A stretch of 64,000 nt of DNA from Flavobacterium sp. FEMGT703F (GTDB taxonomy: Bacteria; Bacteroidota; Bacteroidia; Flavobacteriales; Flavobacteriaceae): the NCBI GenBank assembly GCA_002786385.1, contig PGCN01000008.1, positions 62,001 to 126,000 of the forward strand, given 5' to 3'. The number at the start of each line of letters is the position of its first letter. Within the stretch, counting starts at the first letter, position 1. Below, one piece after another: positions 1-8,662 of this stretch. The translations under genes were made by a program, and so were the position numbers. The notes beneath the pieces were generated by a model. That model did not search any database and was not told where the DNA came from. It saw only the letters and a list, made by a program, of their open reading frames with translations.

Positions 1-1
1 A

Positions 2-76
2 ATTCAAAATCAATTATTTGACCTCAAAATTATCGAGAAAAAAGGTACTTTTGCTGAAATAGTAAAAGCCGTTTAG
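2..76 (+). CDS. C-terminal end of an unidentified protein (partial)
   Basis: An open frame enters from the left edge and ends at a TAG, giving 24 residues that finish in EIVKAV. It stops 16 bases before the next start codon, so the two genes are probably co-transcribed. The fragment is too short to assign to a family, and I do not recognise it. The frame is inferred from the absence of stops and the spacing; the opposite strand also has an open frame here, so confidence is moderate. Confidence 0.45.
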   Translation: MQNQLFDLKIIEKKGTFAEIVKAV

Positions 77-92
77 CTTTTGCCATGGCAAC

Positions 93-1025
93 ATGATAAA
101 ACCGGGAAATCTTACGTATCAGCAACTTAAAGAAAAGTTCAGGATAAAAAGTCCTTGGGACATGATTATCATTTTTGTCTTGAACATCCTGATTACCATT
201 CCGATTTTTATCATTGCCCACCAAAACTTAGTGGTTTTAGACTGGGCCAACCACTTCGACCGCGTTTTGCTTTTCATTGTCATTTTAGCAGTTATCCAAC
301 TCTTATTGAGAGCTTTAAGAAGGGTAACATTAATCTCTGTGATTCTCTATTTCATCTTGTTACTTTTCGGCACTTTATCAGGGAAATATGGTTTCCGAAG
401 TGTTTTTGAAGATTACCGTTCTATGGTTTATACCATGAGTGAAGACCCTTATCCGCAGGACATCATCATCTCTAAATTGTTGCCGTTTCCCAACAAATCG
501 AAAATTTTGGATGCCATAGAATATCAAAATCCGAGAATACGCAATTTTGCCATCATGGCTACCAGCAAACACTTCAGAGACGTAAAAGGCTACTATGATA
601 TTCACACCATCATACAATCGTTTGCCGTTTTCAAGGAAATCAATTCGCGTTGGAATTACGTCAGCGATCCCAAAGGACGAGATTATATTGCCAAAGCCAC
701 CGAGTCGTTACAATACCTTTCCGGCGACTGCGATGACCATTCGGTTTTCATGGCAGCATGTATCAAATCGATTGGCGGCACTACCCGATTGATCCATACC
801 AAAGGGCATATCTACCCCGAACTTTATATCGGAACCCAAAAAGATTTAGAGCAGATTAATTATGCCATCAAAAAGGTATTGTTCCCCGCAGAAAGTAAAA
901 ATCAAACCTTAAATTATCACATAGATGAAAGAGGAGATGTTTGGTTGAACCTTGATTATACCGCCAAATACCCGGGCGGACCGTTTATGAATGAGGAAAT
1001 TTTAGGGGCTTTAACTTTGGAATAA
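93..1025 (+). CDS. Transglutaminase-like domain membrane protein
   Basis: This 310-residue protein has two or three hydrophobic segments in its first 100 residues (around 24-44, 59-77 and 80-95), so it is probably anchored in the inner membrane. The C-terminal half carries SGDCDDHS near residue 211, the Cys-containing motif of transglutaminase-like proteins, followed by conserved HTKGHIYPE and a late NLDYT segment. Such domains may be cysteine peptidases or structural relics; the substrate is unknown. The start ATG lies 16 bases after the preceding stop. The family call is good, the cellular role is not known. Confidence 0.7.
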   Translation: MIKPGNLTYQQLKEKFRIKSPWDMIIIFVLNILITIPIFIIAHQNLVVLDWANHFDRVLLFIVILAVIQLLLRALRRVTLISVILYFILLLFGTLSGKYGFRSVFEDYRSMVYTMSEDPYPQDIIISKLLPFPNKSKILDAIEYQNPRIRNFAIMATSKHFRDVKGYYDIHTIIQSFAVFKEINSRWNYVSDPKGRDYIAKATESLQYLSGDCDDHSVFMAACIKSIGGTTRLIHTKGHIYPELYIGTQKDLEQINYAIKKVLFPAESKNQTLNYHIDERGDVWLNLDYTAKYPGGPFMNEEILGALTLE

Positions 1026-1092
1026 ATCTTTTATAATTTATCTTTAAGCAACAGCATTATTTAGTATATTCGTTTCTGTTAAACTAACCCAT

Positions 1093-1662
1093 ATGAAAAA
1101 AGTTTTACTGTTGTTACTGTTGCTTTCTACGGTAACACAAGCGCAAGAAAATGTAGCTATAGACAATAAAAAAAACGAATTCAGAGTAGATGTATTGTCT
1201 CTGCTGGTTTGGCAAAAAGCCAGTTTTAGTTATGAGCGCTTTTTTGGCGGAGCCTTTTCAACCGGTTTCAACTTGAATTTCTCGGATAGTGGCAAATTGA
1301 ACGATGATTTTGAACGTGGCTACCGCAATAATGTTCCGAAATTTGAGTTCAATCCGTATGTGAGATACCAATTATCGAAAGGCAAAACGAGCTTTTATTT
1401 TGCCGAAGTATTTGCTTCCTACAATGGTGGCGATTATAAAGAAATCGTTCGTTTAACGGATGAAAATATCAATGGCTATTACTCCACCAAAAAATCGACT
1501 TATACTGATTTTGGTTTGGGCGGCGGTTTAGGGTACAAAATGTACATCAAAGAAGCTTTTGCTATCGAATTCTTGGCCGGTTTCGGTTCCAATTTAACCA
1601 ACCGTGATAAAAGTCCGGATGTAATTTCCAGAGTAGGCTTTAACTTAGGCTATCGATTTTAA
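1093..1662 (+). CDS. Exported protein, probable small outer-membrane beta-barrel
   Basis: The 189-residue product begins with a clear signal peptide (MKKVLLLLLLLSTVTQAQ, cut after AQA). The mature part alternates aromatic and polar residues, has glycine-rich turns, and ends in VGFNLGYRF; a terminal Phe is typical of outer-membrane barrels. I do not recognise a named family. A lipoprotein gene starts 10 bases downstream, so the two are probably expressed together. A TATATTCG sequence at 1065-1072 resembles the TAnnTTTG -7 box with one mismatch and may be the promoter. Confidence 0.6.
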   Translation: MKKVLLLLLLLSTVTQAQENVAIDNKKNEFRVDVLSLLVWQKASFSYERFFGGAFSTGFNLNFSDSGKLNDDFERGYRNNVPKFEFNPYVRYQLSKGKTSFYFAEVFASYNGGDYKEIVRLTDENINGYYSTKKSTYTDFGLGGGLGYKMYIKEAFAIEFLAGFGSNLTNRDKSPDVISRVGFNLGYRF

Positions 1663-1672
1663 AAAATAAGTC

Positions 1673-2269
1673 ATGAAAAAAATACACTATATAGCTTTAC
1701 TTTTTGTTGGATTGTTATTTTCCAACTGCGACACTAATGATGATGATTTCTACAAAACGATCTATGTAGAAGGCGGGAACAACATAGTAAGGATTGAAAC
1801 CCAATCCTCATATAATGTTGGCGATTACTTATATGTGAAAGCAGATTTGGCGCGTTATATTCCGGAACCGGGACAAACACAAACCGCTCTTTTGGACATT
1901 TATAAAACCACCGGAAATGCTTCACAATTTGTTTTTTCGTATGTGATTGAGCGAAAAATAAACGCTACCGATTGGCAAGTAGTTACCGTAAGTGACAGCC
2001 AATTGGATGTTGTTGCCGGTGCAGCTCAAAACGGCGCATATGTTTACGCTATCTGCAATTACAATAGTACCGATGAATACTATCGCTATAATGTTGGCTT
2101 TCCGCTGTTGACTGCCGGAAATTATCGTCTTACATTCGGCTACAACAGTTCTTCCACTAACAGTGTAGAGATGGTTTCCTTGAGTGCTCCGAAAGATTTA
2201 ATCGTAAATATCAATGCGGCTGTTTCAAATTTAGATAACAACGGATATTATTATTTCACTGTTAACTAA
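1673..2269 (+). CDS. Hypothetical lipoprotein
   Basis: The 198-residue protein has a lipoprotein signal: a hydrophobic stretch followed by LLFSNC with the lipidation Cys near residue 19, then a run of Asp (DTNDDD), a pattern usual for surface or periplasmic Bacteroidota lipoproteins. The rest is rich in Tyr, Asn and Ser and probably beta-sheet. No family is recognised. It follows the putative barrel protein by 10 bases, so a functional pairing is plausible. Its stop codon abuts the convergent ung stop with no gap. Confidence 0.6.
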   Translation: MKKIHYIALLFVGLLFSNCDTNDDDFYKTIYVEGGNNIVRIETQSSYNVGDYLYVKADLARYIPEPGQTQTALLDIYKTTGNASQFVFSYVIERKINATDWQVVTVSDSQLDVVAGAAQNGAYVYAICNYNSTDEYYRYNVGFPLLTAGNYRLTFGYNSSSTNSVEMVSLSAPKDLIVNINAAVSNLDNNGYYYFTVN

Positions 2270-2923
2270 TCACCAACGAATAGGCTCTTTTCCGAGACTT
2301 TCTAAATATTGATTGGTTTTACTGAAATGCTGATTGCCGAACCATAAACCGCGGTTAGCACTTAGTGGTGAAGGATGTCCGGTTTCTAAAACATGGTGTT
2401 TGTTTCTGTTGATTTTAGCGCCTTTCTTTTTAGCAAATCCGCCCCAAAGTAAAAAAACAACGTTTTCTTTAGCGTCTGATATTTTCTGAATAACCACATC
2501 GGTAAAGGTTTCCCAGCCTTGATTTTGGTGGCTTCCGGCTTCGCTTTCGCGAACGGTTAAGGTAGCATTGAGCAACAAAACCCCTTGGTCAGCCCATCGT
2601 TCTAAATTACCGCTGATGGGAAACGGAATTTTCAAATCGGATTCAATTTCTTTGAAAATATTTTGAAGCGAAGGCGGAAAGGCAATGCCATCATTTACCG
2701 AAAAACACAAACCATTAGCTTGACCCAAACCGTGATACGGATCTTGCCCGATGATGACTACTTTCACCTTGTCAAACGGACAACCTTCAAAAGCAGCAAA
2801 GATTTGACTGCCTTTGGGAAAGCATCTTTTGGTGGCATATTCTTCTTTGACGAAGGTTACTAATCGATCAAAATAAGGTTGGTTAAATTCGCCGGAAAGT
2901 TGTTCTTGCCAAGTCGGCTCCAT
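2270..2923 (-). CDS. ung: Uracil-DNA glycosylase (family 1)
   Basis: Removes uracil from DNA to start base-excision repair. The 217-residue product has the family-1 signatures: the water-activating GQDPYHG motif, the FPPSLQNIF segment, the LLLNATLTV strand, and the C-terminal HPSPLS motif that carries the catalytic His and the minor-groove loop. I place the start at MEPTWQEQ; an upstream ATG at 2935 is also possible, and the open frame runs back to 2974, but that longer N-terminus is unlike the family. The gene is divergent from mutS2, another repair gene, and a TATTTTTG box on this strand at 2951-2958 could be its -7 element. Confidence 0.95.
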   Translation of the reverse strand: MEPTWQEQLSGEFNQPYFDRLVTFVKEEYATKRCFPKGSQIFAAFEGCPFDKVKVVIIGQDPYHGLGQANGLCFSVNDGIAFPPSLQNIFKEIESDLKIPFPISGNLERWADQGVLLLNATLTVRESEAGSHQNQGWETFTDVVIQKISDAKENVVFLLWGGFAKKKGAKINRNKHHVLETGHPSPLSANRGLWFGNQHFSKTNQYLESLGKEPIRW

Positions 2924-2950
2924 TTTGATTAACATCTCATAAAATTTTAC

Positions 2951-3000
2951 CAAAAATAGCATTTTCTGTTGCAATATGGCTTTTAACCTTTGTAACTTTG
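2951..3000. promoter_or_regulatory. Divergent ung/mutS2 promoter region
   Basis: On the plus strand TTG at 2969-2971 and TAACTTTG at 2993-3000 are separated by 21 bases, matching the Bacteroidota -33/-7 consensus; transcription would start near 3007, ahead of the mutS2 ATG. On the minus strand TATTTTTG at 2958-2951 matches the -7 consensus for ung, though no convincing -33 box sits at the right distance. The two promoters partly overlap. Confidence 0.55.
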
Positions 3001-3018
3001 AAGCATAGACCTGACAGC

Positions 3019-5187
3019 ATGATAGCGATTACTGAGAAAACATTACAAGATTTAGAATTCAACACGGTACTGCAAACCATATCCGACCGATGCAACACTG
3101 AAATCGGCAAACAAAAAGCGCTCGACATTGTTCCTTTCAAAGACAAAGCCACTTTGATGAATGAGCTTTGTCAAACCTCGGAATACCTGTCGTCGTTCAC
3201 CAATAACAACGCCATTCCCAACCACGGTTTTGAAAACCTTACCCAAGATTTAAAGTTTTTGGCTATTGAGGACAGCTTTTTGGAAGTAAGCAGTTTTCGT
3301 AAAATCGCTACGCTGTCTGAAACTGTGAATGTATTGTTATTGTTTCTGAAGAAATTTCACGATTACTATCCGAAATTAAACGAGAAAGCAGTCCAAATTG
3401 AATACACCAAATACATCACACAAAAAATTGATGAAGTAGTTGACAAATACGGGGAAATCAAAGACAATGCTTCGCCCGATTTGATTAACATTCGCCGTGA
3501 TATGAATGTAGTTCGTGGGAAAGTCAACCAAAGTTTCGGCCAAGCACTAAGCCAATACAACAGCTTAGGATATTTGGATGAGATCAAAGAAAGTATCGTT
3601 GAAAACCGACGGGTCTTGGCAGTTTTGGCCATGTATAGAAGAAAAGTGAAAGGATCTATTTTAGGCAGTTCCAAAACCGGAAGCATCGCTTACATTGAAC
3701 CCGAAGCTACGCTGCGCTATTCGAGAGAATTGAACAATTTAGAATACGAAGAAAGAGAGGAAATCACTCGGATTTTAAAGAAACTTTCCAATGAAATCCG
3801 CCCTTATGTTGACTTATTAAAACAATACCAAGATTTTCTGAGCGACATCGACGTAGTGGCTGCAAAAGCAAAATATGCGCGTAAAATCAATGCGATATTG
3901 CCCAATATTACAGAGGAAAAGCGTTTGTTTTTCCGCGAAGCCTATCATCCGATATTGTTTTTAAACAATTTGGAAAAAAAGGAAAAAACGTTTCCGCAGA
4001 CCATTGAATTGAAAAACGACAGTAGGATAATAGTGATTTCGGGACCGAATGCCGGTGGTAAAACTATTTCGTTAAAAACAGTCGGCTTACTGCAATTGAT
4101 GTTACAATGCGGGATTCTGATTCCGGTACACGAACGAAGTGAAACCTTTTTATTTGACAGAATTCTAACGGACATAGGCGACAATCAATCGATTGAAAAC
4201 CATTTGAGCACTTACAGTTACCGATTGAAAAACATGAATTACTTTTTGAAAAAGTGCAACGCTAAAACTCTGTTCTTAATCGATGAATTCGGAACCGGTT
4301 CTGACCCTGAATTGGGCGGTGCTTTGGCAGAAACCTTTTTGGAAGAATTCTACCATCGGGAAGCCTTCGGAATCATTACCACGCATTATTCCAACTTGAA
4401 GATATTGGCCAACGAATTGCCTTTTGCTTCCAACGCCAATATGCTCTTTGACGAAAAATCTTTGGAACCTTTGTACAAGTTGATTTTAGGACAAGCCGGA
4501 AGTTCTTTCACCTTTGAAGTAGCGCAAAAGAACGGTATCCCGTATGGTTTAATTAATCGAGCCAAGAAGAAAATTGAAGGCGGAAAAGTGCGTTTCGACA
4601 AAACCATTGCAACACTGCAAAAAGAGCGTTCCAAACTCGAGAAAACATCGCTAACCTTGAAAGAGGAGGAAATCAAAGCCCGTGAAGAAAGCAAGAAAAT
4701 GGAAACCATTAATGCCAAGATTCAGGAAAAATTGGAGCGCTATCAAGAACTGTATGATGCCAACCAGCGTCTGATTTATATGGGGCAGAAAGTCGATGAT
4801 TTATCGGAAAAATACTTTAACAACAAAGACAAAAAAGTGTTGATTGGAGAATTTTTGAAGTTGGTTGAAATCGAAAATTCCAAACGCAAAAAAGCCACAG
4901 CCAAAGAGAAAAAGGAAAAGGAGATTATCCAAAAAAAGGTGGTGGAAGAAGTTAAAGTTAAAGTGGAAGAAATTCGGGTCGCCAAAAAAGAAAAGAAGAT
5001 TAAAGCGCAAAAGCTCGAAGCCGAAAAGCCAAAAGTAGTTTTAAAAATTGGCGACAGGGTTCGAATGGTTGATGGAAAATCGATTGGTACCATTGATAAA
5101 ATTGAGAAAAATAAAGCCGTAGTGAATTACGGCATCTTTACTTCTAAAGTCAGTTTAGAAGAATTAGAATTTGTTCAAGCCCATTAA
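3019..5187 (+). CDS. mutS2: MutS2-like DNA repair ATPase lacking the Smr domain
   Basis: The 722-residue protein has the MutS2 layout: an N-terminal lever/clamp region, then the ABC-type ATPase with Walker A GPNAGGKT near residue 342, a Walker B LFLIDEFGTGSD, and a TTHYS signature. A long Lys/Glu-rich coiled coil follows, and it ends in a KOW-like fold (KIGDRVRMVDGKSIGTI). Canonical MutS2 proteins carry a C-terminal Smr nuclease domain; none is visible here. Related proteins act on branched DNA or collided ribosomes. The frame extends to a TTG at 2998, but that TTG is the end of the -7 box, so ATG 3019 is the start. DCC gene follows after 2 bases. Confidence 0.88.
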   Translation: MIAITEKTLQDLEFNTVLQTISDRCNTEIGKQKALDIVPFKDKATLMNELCQTSEYLSSFTNNNAIPNHGFENLTQDLKFLAIEDSFLEVSSFRKIATLSETVNVLLLFLKKFHDYYPKLNEKAVQIEYTKYITQKIDEVVDKYGEIKDNASPDLINIRRDMNVVRGKVNQSFGQALSQYNSLGYLDEIKESIVENRRVLAVLAMYRRKVKGSILGSSKTGSIAYIEPEATLRYSRELNNLEYEEREEITRILKKLSNEIRPYVDLLKQYQDFLSDIDVVAAKAKYARKINAILPNITEEKRLFFREAYHPILFLNNLEKKEKTFPQTIELKNDSRIIVISGPNAGGKTISLKTVGLLQLMLQCGILIPVHERSETFLFDRILTDIGDNQSIENHLSTYSYRLKNMNYFLKKCNAKTLFLIDEFGTGSDPELGGALAETFLEEFYHREAFGIITTHYSNLKILANELPFASNANMLFDEKSLEPLYKLILGQAGSSFTFEVAQKNGIPYGLINRAKKKIEGGKVRFDKTIATLQKERSKLEKTSLTLKEEEIKAREESKKMETINAKIQEKLERYQELYDANQRLIYMGQKVDDLSEKYFNNKDKKVLIGEFLKLVEIENSKRKKATAKEKKEKEIIQKKVVEEVKVKVEEIRVAKKEKKIKAQKLEAEKPKVVLKIGDRVRMVDGKSIGTIDKIEKNKAVVNYGIFTSKVSLEELEFVQAH

Positions 5188-5189
5188 GG

Positions 5190-5612
5190 ATGGAAATTTA
5201 CGAATTACCCAAAGACAAGAAAATCATACTCTTTGACGGGGTTTGTAATCTTTGCAATGCCTCTGTGCAGTTTGTTATTAAACGGGATACCAAAGACGTA
5301 TTTCGTTTTGTACCGCTACAATCTGATTTGGGTAATAAGATTTTGAATCATATTGGCATCAATCGTCAGCATACCGACAGTATGGTGCTTTATGAACCCG
5401 GCAAAGCCTATTTTTACAAAGCAGAAGCAGCATTGAAGATAATAAATGAATTTGGTGGTTTCTACTATCTGCTTAACATCTTGCAAATATTCCCAAAGTT
5501 TATTTCGAACTCGGTTTACGATTACATCGCCAAAAATCGTTACCATTGGTATGGCAAACAAGAAAGTTGTATGATGCCAACACCTCAATTAGCCGCCAAA
5601 TTTCTCGCATGA
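5190..5612 (+). CDS. DCC-family (DUF393) thiol-disulfide oxidoreductase-like protein
   Basis: The 140-residue protein has the hallmark FDGVCNLCNASVQF motif near residues 15-28, with the CxxC pair of a thioredoxin-like fold. It also has the conserved RFVPLQS segment and a C-terminal RY-W region. These proteins are predicted thiol-disulfide oxidoreductases, but the physiological substrate is not established. It starts 2 bases after the mutS2 stop, implying co-transcription. Confidence 0.85.
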   Translation: MEIYELPKDKKIILFDGVCNLCNASVQFVIKRDTKDVFRFVPLQSDLGNKILNHIGINRQHTDSMVLYEPGKAYFYKAEAALKIINEFGGFYYLLNILQIFPKFISNSVYDYIAKNRYHWYGKQESCMMPTPQLAAKFLA

Positions 5613-5628
5613 TAATTATCATACCGTA

Positions 5629-5663
5629 TTAGAATTTATCAAAGTAATTTTGATAAACTCTAA
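5629..5663 (+). repeat. Long AT-rich hairpin between DCC gene and small membrane peptide
   Basis: Two 15-base arms (5629-5643 and 5649-5663) are reverse complements with a single mismatch and flank a 5-base loop. No T-run follows, so it does not look like a standard intrinsic terminator. It lies 10 bases before the ATG of the small membrane peptide and could hide or protect that gene's 5' region, or be an mRNA processing site. Confidence 0.6.
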
Positions 5664-5673
5664 TTGATAAATC

Positions 5674-5811
5674 ATGACATCACAAAACATTTCCTTGTAT
5701 TCTTGGGACAACGGTGCCTTTATTATGATTGGCGTATTTGCCCTGGTCATCATCGGACTGGTTGGCGCCATATTCCTGATGATGAATAGTAAGAACAAAA
5801 AAAACGACTAA
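5674..5811 (+). CDS. Small single-pass membrane peptide (45 residues)
   Basis: The reading frame starts MTSQNISLYSW, has one strong hydrophobic segment from about residue 16 to 37 (FIMIGVFALVIIGLVGAIFL), and ends in a Lys/Asn tail that suggests an N-out, C-in topology. It is short and unrecognised, but clean codon use, a strong membrane segment and a terminator starting within its last codons support it being real. No function can be assigned. Confidence 0.6.
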   Translation: MTSQNISLYSWDNGAFIMIGVFALVIIGLVGAIFLMMNSKNKKND

Positions 5812-5831
5812 GTTTCCTTAGTCGTTTTTTT
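5799..5831. terminator. Bidirectional intrinsic terminator
   Basis: A 12-base stem (AAAACGACTAAG and its complement) around the loop TTTC is flanked by A- and T-runs, so it can end transcription from both the small membrane gene (plus) and the T9SS cargo gene (minus). The left arm includes the last codons and stop of the small gene. Confidence 0.85.
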
Positions 5832-5848
5832 ATGATTAAAATGAATAA

Positions 5849-7348
5849 TTATTGTTTGATGAATTTCTTAGTCACTTTTCCTCCGTTAGATTCAATGTTA
5901 ACGAAGTAAACACCTGAATTTAAATCAGCAACATTTACTTGGTTAATAACACCTCCCTCAAGATTTTTTACTGTTCTTCCGTTTACATCAACTACTGATA
6001 ATTTAGTAATCTCAGCTGAACTAGAAGATGAAATATTTAAAACATCACTAGTTGGGTTAGGATAAACACTGAATGAGTCTACTAAGAAATCATTAGTTGA
6101 TAAGTTAGTACTCATCTGGATAGTATCTAAGAACAAGAATGTTTGAGTAGTACCCGGAGTTGAATTATTGAAAACACTGAAGTAATAAATCCCAGCAGCT
6201 GGTGCTGTGTAAGTAGCTGTGTGCGTAGTGTAAGCTGCATCGCTGCTATTTGTAAATGTTTGAACTAAAGTAGTTTGACCGGCAGCGCTTTGAGACGCTC
6301 CTACAGTCAAATCAAAATTCATTGGTGAAGCTGGAGTAGTTGTAGATTGAGTGTATAATCTTGTTTTGAAAGATACAGTAACTACTTCTCCGGCTTGCAA
6401 GCTAACACCTCTAAAATAAGCTCTTGAGTTTGAAACAGCAGTAGTGCTATTAAAAGTATAAACTGCAGTTCCTGCACCTCCATCAGCATAGTTTGGTGGT
6501 GTCGTAGTTCCATCAGTAGTGATTAAAGTGAAATTAATGAAACCATCTGTGTAATTTTCTGCAGGGTTTTCAAAATCATTTGAATAAGGTAGCGTTACAG
6601 GAAGATATCCGTAGTATGGACCTGACCATGTACTTTGTGTAGCGCCGCAGTTGGCTCTACAATAATATCTAAAGTTAGATGAAGCCGGTAAAGAAGCTAG
6701 GTTAACGGTTGAATAAGTTAAAGCACCTGAAGGGGCATCTACTAAAGTTCCGGCACCGGCAGCAGTAGCAAAGTTTGTACTCCAGTCTACTTGATAATTA
6801 GCAGGGATAGTTGTAGTTTGATCCCAATATAAATCAGCAGATGTTGTTGAAACATACTCCGGTAAATAAAAAACAGTTGGTCTTGTACAAGTAACAGGAG
6901 TAAAAGTAAAAGTAAAATCTAGCGGTAAAGCAGACCATCTACTATCCCATTGAATTAAATAAACAGTACCAGAAGTAACAGGAATGTTTAATAGTTCCGA
7001 TTTGTAATTAGTATCACTAATATCATCATTCCCAGCAACACAAGTTAAAGTACCAGTACACAAACCCGTTGCAATACTAACTCTCGTATCGTTACTTTTG
7101 GCAACTCCATCATTAGCTGCTAAGTTGGAAGAAATTGATATTTCACCATTACTAGGTGCTGTAAATGAATACCAATAGCCTTTTATACCAGTGGCAGAGT
7201 TAAAACATGCAACCTTGTATGTACCATTTATGGTACCGGTTGTATACGTACCACTAGTGGTAAGTGCAGTAGCAGTTGCACATGTTGCTTGAGCACTTGC
7301 ATTCAAAGCACCAGCAACTGTAAAAATTAAAAGTAAAAGTTTTTTCAT
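5849..7348 (-). CDS. Secreted protein with T9SS type A C-terminal sorting domain
   Basis: The 499-residue product has a signal peptide (cut near ASAQA) and an Asp/Thr-rich middle with fibronectin type III-like stretches. It ends in the type IX secretion sorting domain: SVYPNPTSDVLNI, the VVDVNGRTV strand, NSGVYFVNIE and the basic KVTKKFIKQ tail. It should be exported, passed through the T9SS and anchored or released at the surface. No catalytic motif is seen; the N-terminal half resembles PPC-like beta-sandwich domains (GYWYSFTAPSNGEISI). A TAAATTTG -7 box lies upstream. Confidence 0.85.
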   Translation of the reverse strand: MKKLLLLIFTVAGALNASAQATCATATALTTSGTYTTGTINGTYKVACFNSATGIKGYWYSFTAPSNGEISISSNLAANDGVAKSNDTRVSIATGLCTGTLTCVAGNDDISDTNYKSELLNIPVTSGTVYLIQWDSRWSALPLDFTFTFTPVTCTRPTVFYLPEYVSTTSADLYWDQTTTIPANYQVDWSTNFATAAGAGTLVDAPSGALTYSTVNLASLPASSNFRYYCRANCGATQSTWSGPYYGYLPVTLPYSNDFENPAENYTDGFINFTLITTDGTTTPPNYADGGAGTAVYTFNSTTAVSNSRAYFRGVSLQAGEVVTVSFKTRLYTQSTTTPASPMNFDLTVGASQSAAGQTTLVQTFTNSSDAAYTTHTATYTAPAAGIYYFSVFNNSTPGTTQTFLFLDTIQMSTNLSTNDFLVDSFSVYPNPTSDVLNISSSSSAEITKLSVVDVNGRTVKNLEGGVINQVNVADLNSGVYFVNIESNGGKVTKKFIKQ

Positions 7349-7370
7349 ATAAGTAGTTTTTTAATGGTAA

Positions 7371-7378
7371 CAAATTTA
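7371..7378 (-). promoter_or_regulatory. -7 box (TAAATTTG) for the T9SS cargo gene
   Basis: Read on the minus strand, TAAATTTG ends 22 bases before the ATG, matching TAnnTTTG. No clear TTG is seen at the -33 position. Confidence 0.5.
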
Positions 7379-7405
7379 GCAAAGTATTTGAAATATAAAG
7401 TACTT

Positions 7406-8662
7406 TTAACTTTCTTTTTCCCATTTACCTACAACAGAAGTCGCAATAGCATTCCCTAAAACATTGGTGGCACTTCGGAACATATCGCAAAAGTGGTCAA
7501 TCGGGAGAATTAAAGCGATACCGACTTCCGGAATTTTAAACATCCCACAAGTAGCTGCAACGACAACCAAACTGGCTCTCGGAACACCGGCAATTCCTTT
7601 ACTGGTAAGCATTAATACCAATAACATCGTCATTTGTGTTCCCGTATCTAAAGGCACACCGTAAGCCTGAGCGATGAAGATGCTGGCAAAAGTCATGTAC
7701 ATCATACTGCCATCCAAATTGAACGAATAACCTAAAGGTAACATGAACGAAACTATTTTGTCTTTGACGCCAAAACGTTCTAATTCCTCTGTTAATTTTG
7801 GAAAAACAGCTTCACTGCTTGTAGTACCAAATGCAATTACTAGCGGACTTAATATCCTTTTTAACAAAGTGGTCATATGTCCTTTTAAAAACAAATAGCC
7901 TACCAAAAGCAGTACAATCCAGAGTGTTCCTATTCCGACTAAAAAAGAGCCAAAAAAGTAGACGTAAGTGGTTATCAATTGCCAAAAATCAATCATCGCC
8001 AACACACTCGCAATAGCACCAAAAACACCAAACGGAGCAAACTTCATAACGTAGTTAACCATTTTTAAAATAATGTGTGATGTTTTGTCCAAGGCATTAA
8101 TCACTGGCTTAGCATGTGATCCGATGGATGCAGCGGCCAATCCGAAAAAAATAGAAAAAATAACGATTTGCAATATTTCATTCGTAGCCATCGCCTCGAC
8201 TACACTTTTCGGAATGATGTGTTCTACAAAGTTTTGCGCAGAAAAGCCTTCTGTTTTTTGAACAATTTCGGTAGCCTTATCAGCATCTAAATCAGGTAAT
8301 TGTATTTTTTTTCCGGGTTCTAAAATATTCACCCAAAACATCCCTATCAACAAAGAAATAAAGGAAGCCGTAAAAAACCAACCCAAAGCTCTTCCTCCTA
8401 TTCGCCCAACCGATTTAATATCGCCTAATTTGGCAATACCCACTACCAAAGTGGTAAAAACCAATGGTGCTATAATCATTTGAACCAATCGAATAAAAAT
8501 GGTAGCCAACAACTTGATATTTTTGCTGAAAGATTCGCGGAAAGTTTCGTCGAAATTCTTAAAAACAAAAACACCCAAAACCGCACCAAGAACTACTGCA
8601 ATTAAGATTTGAAAAGTAAGATTGGAAAGTAATGATTTTTTCGACGTTTCAGTTGTATCCAT
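7406..8662 (-). CDS. Dicarboxylate/amino acid:cation symporter (DAACS family)
   Basis: An inner-membrane transporter of 418 residues, the usual length for GltP/DctA-type proteins, that takes up glutamate, aspartate or C4-dicarboxylates with Na+ or H+. Diagnostic pieces are the serine-rich hairpin TTSSEAVFPKL, the unwound helix motif NLDGSMMYMTF (NMDGT in many homologues), and KGIAGVPRASLVV in the second hairpin, followed by PIDHFCDMFRSATNVLGN with the substrate-binding Asp and Asn. It begins directly at the aroC stop, so it is translated from the same transcript. The substrate cannot be decided from sequence. Confidence 0.92.
   Translation of the reverse strand: MDTTETSKKSLLSNLTFQILIAVVLGAVLGVFVFKNFDETFRESFSKNIKLLATIFIRLVQMIIAPLVFTTLVVGIAKLGDIKSVGRIGGRALGWFFTASFISLLIGMFWVNILEPGKKIQLPDLDADKATEIVQKTEGFSAQNFVEHIIPKSVVEAMATNEILQIVIFSIFFGLAAASIGSHAKPVINALDKTSHIILKMVNYVMKFAPFGVFGAIASVLAMIDFWQLITTYVYFFGSFLVGIGTLWIVLLLVGYLFLKGHMTTLLKRILSPLVIAFGTTSSEAVFPKLTEELERFGVKDKIVSFMLPLGYSFNLDGSMMYMTFASIFIAQAYGVPLDTGTQMTMLLVLMLTSKGIAGVPRASLVVVAATCGMFKIPEVGIALILPIDHFCDMFRSATNVLGNAIATSVVGKWEKES

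Noticed and set aside
2998..3018. TTG start for mutS2 seven codons upstream
   Set aside because: These bases include the end of the TAACTTTG -7 box and would lie before the predicted transcript start; ATG 3019 fits the family N-terminus.
4776..5093. Long open frames opposite the mutS2 coiled coil
   Set aside because: They are Phe/Ser-rich mirror translations of the Lys/Glu-rich coding strand, with no start signal or family resemblance.
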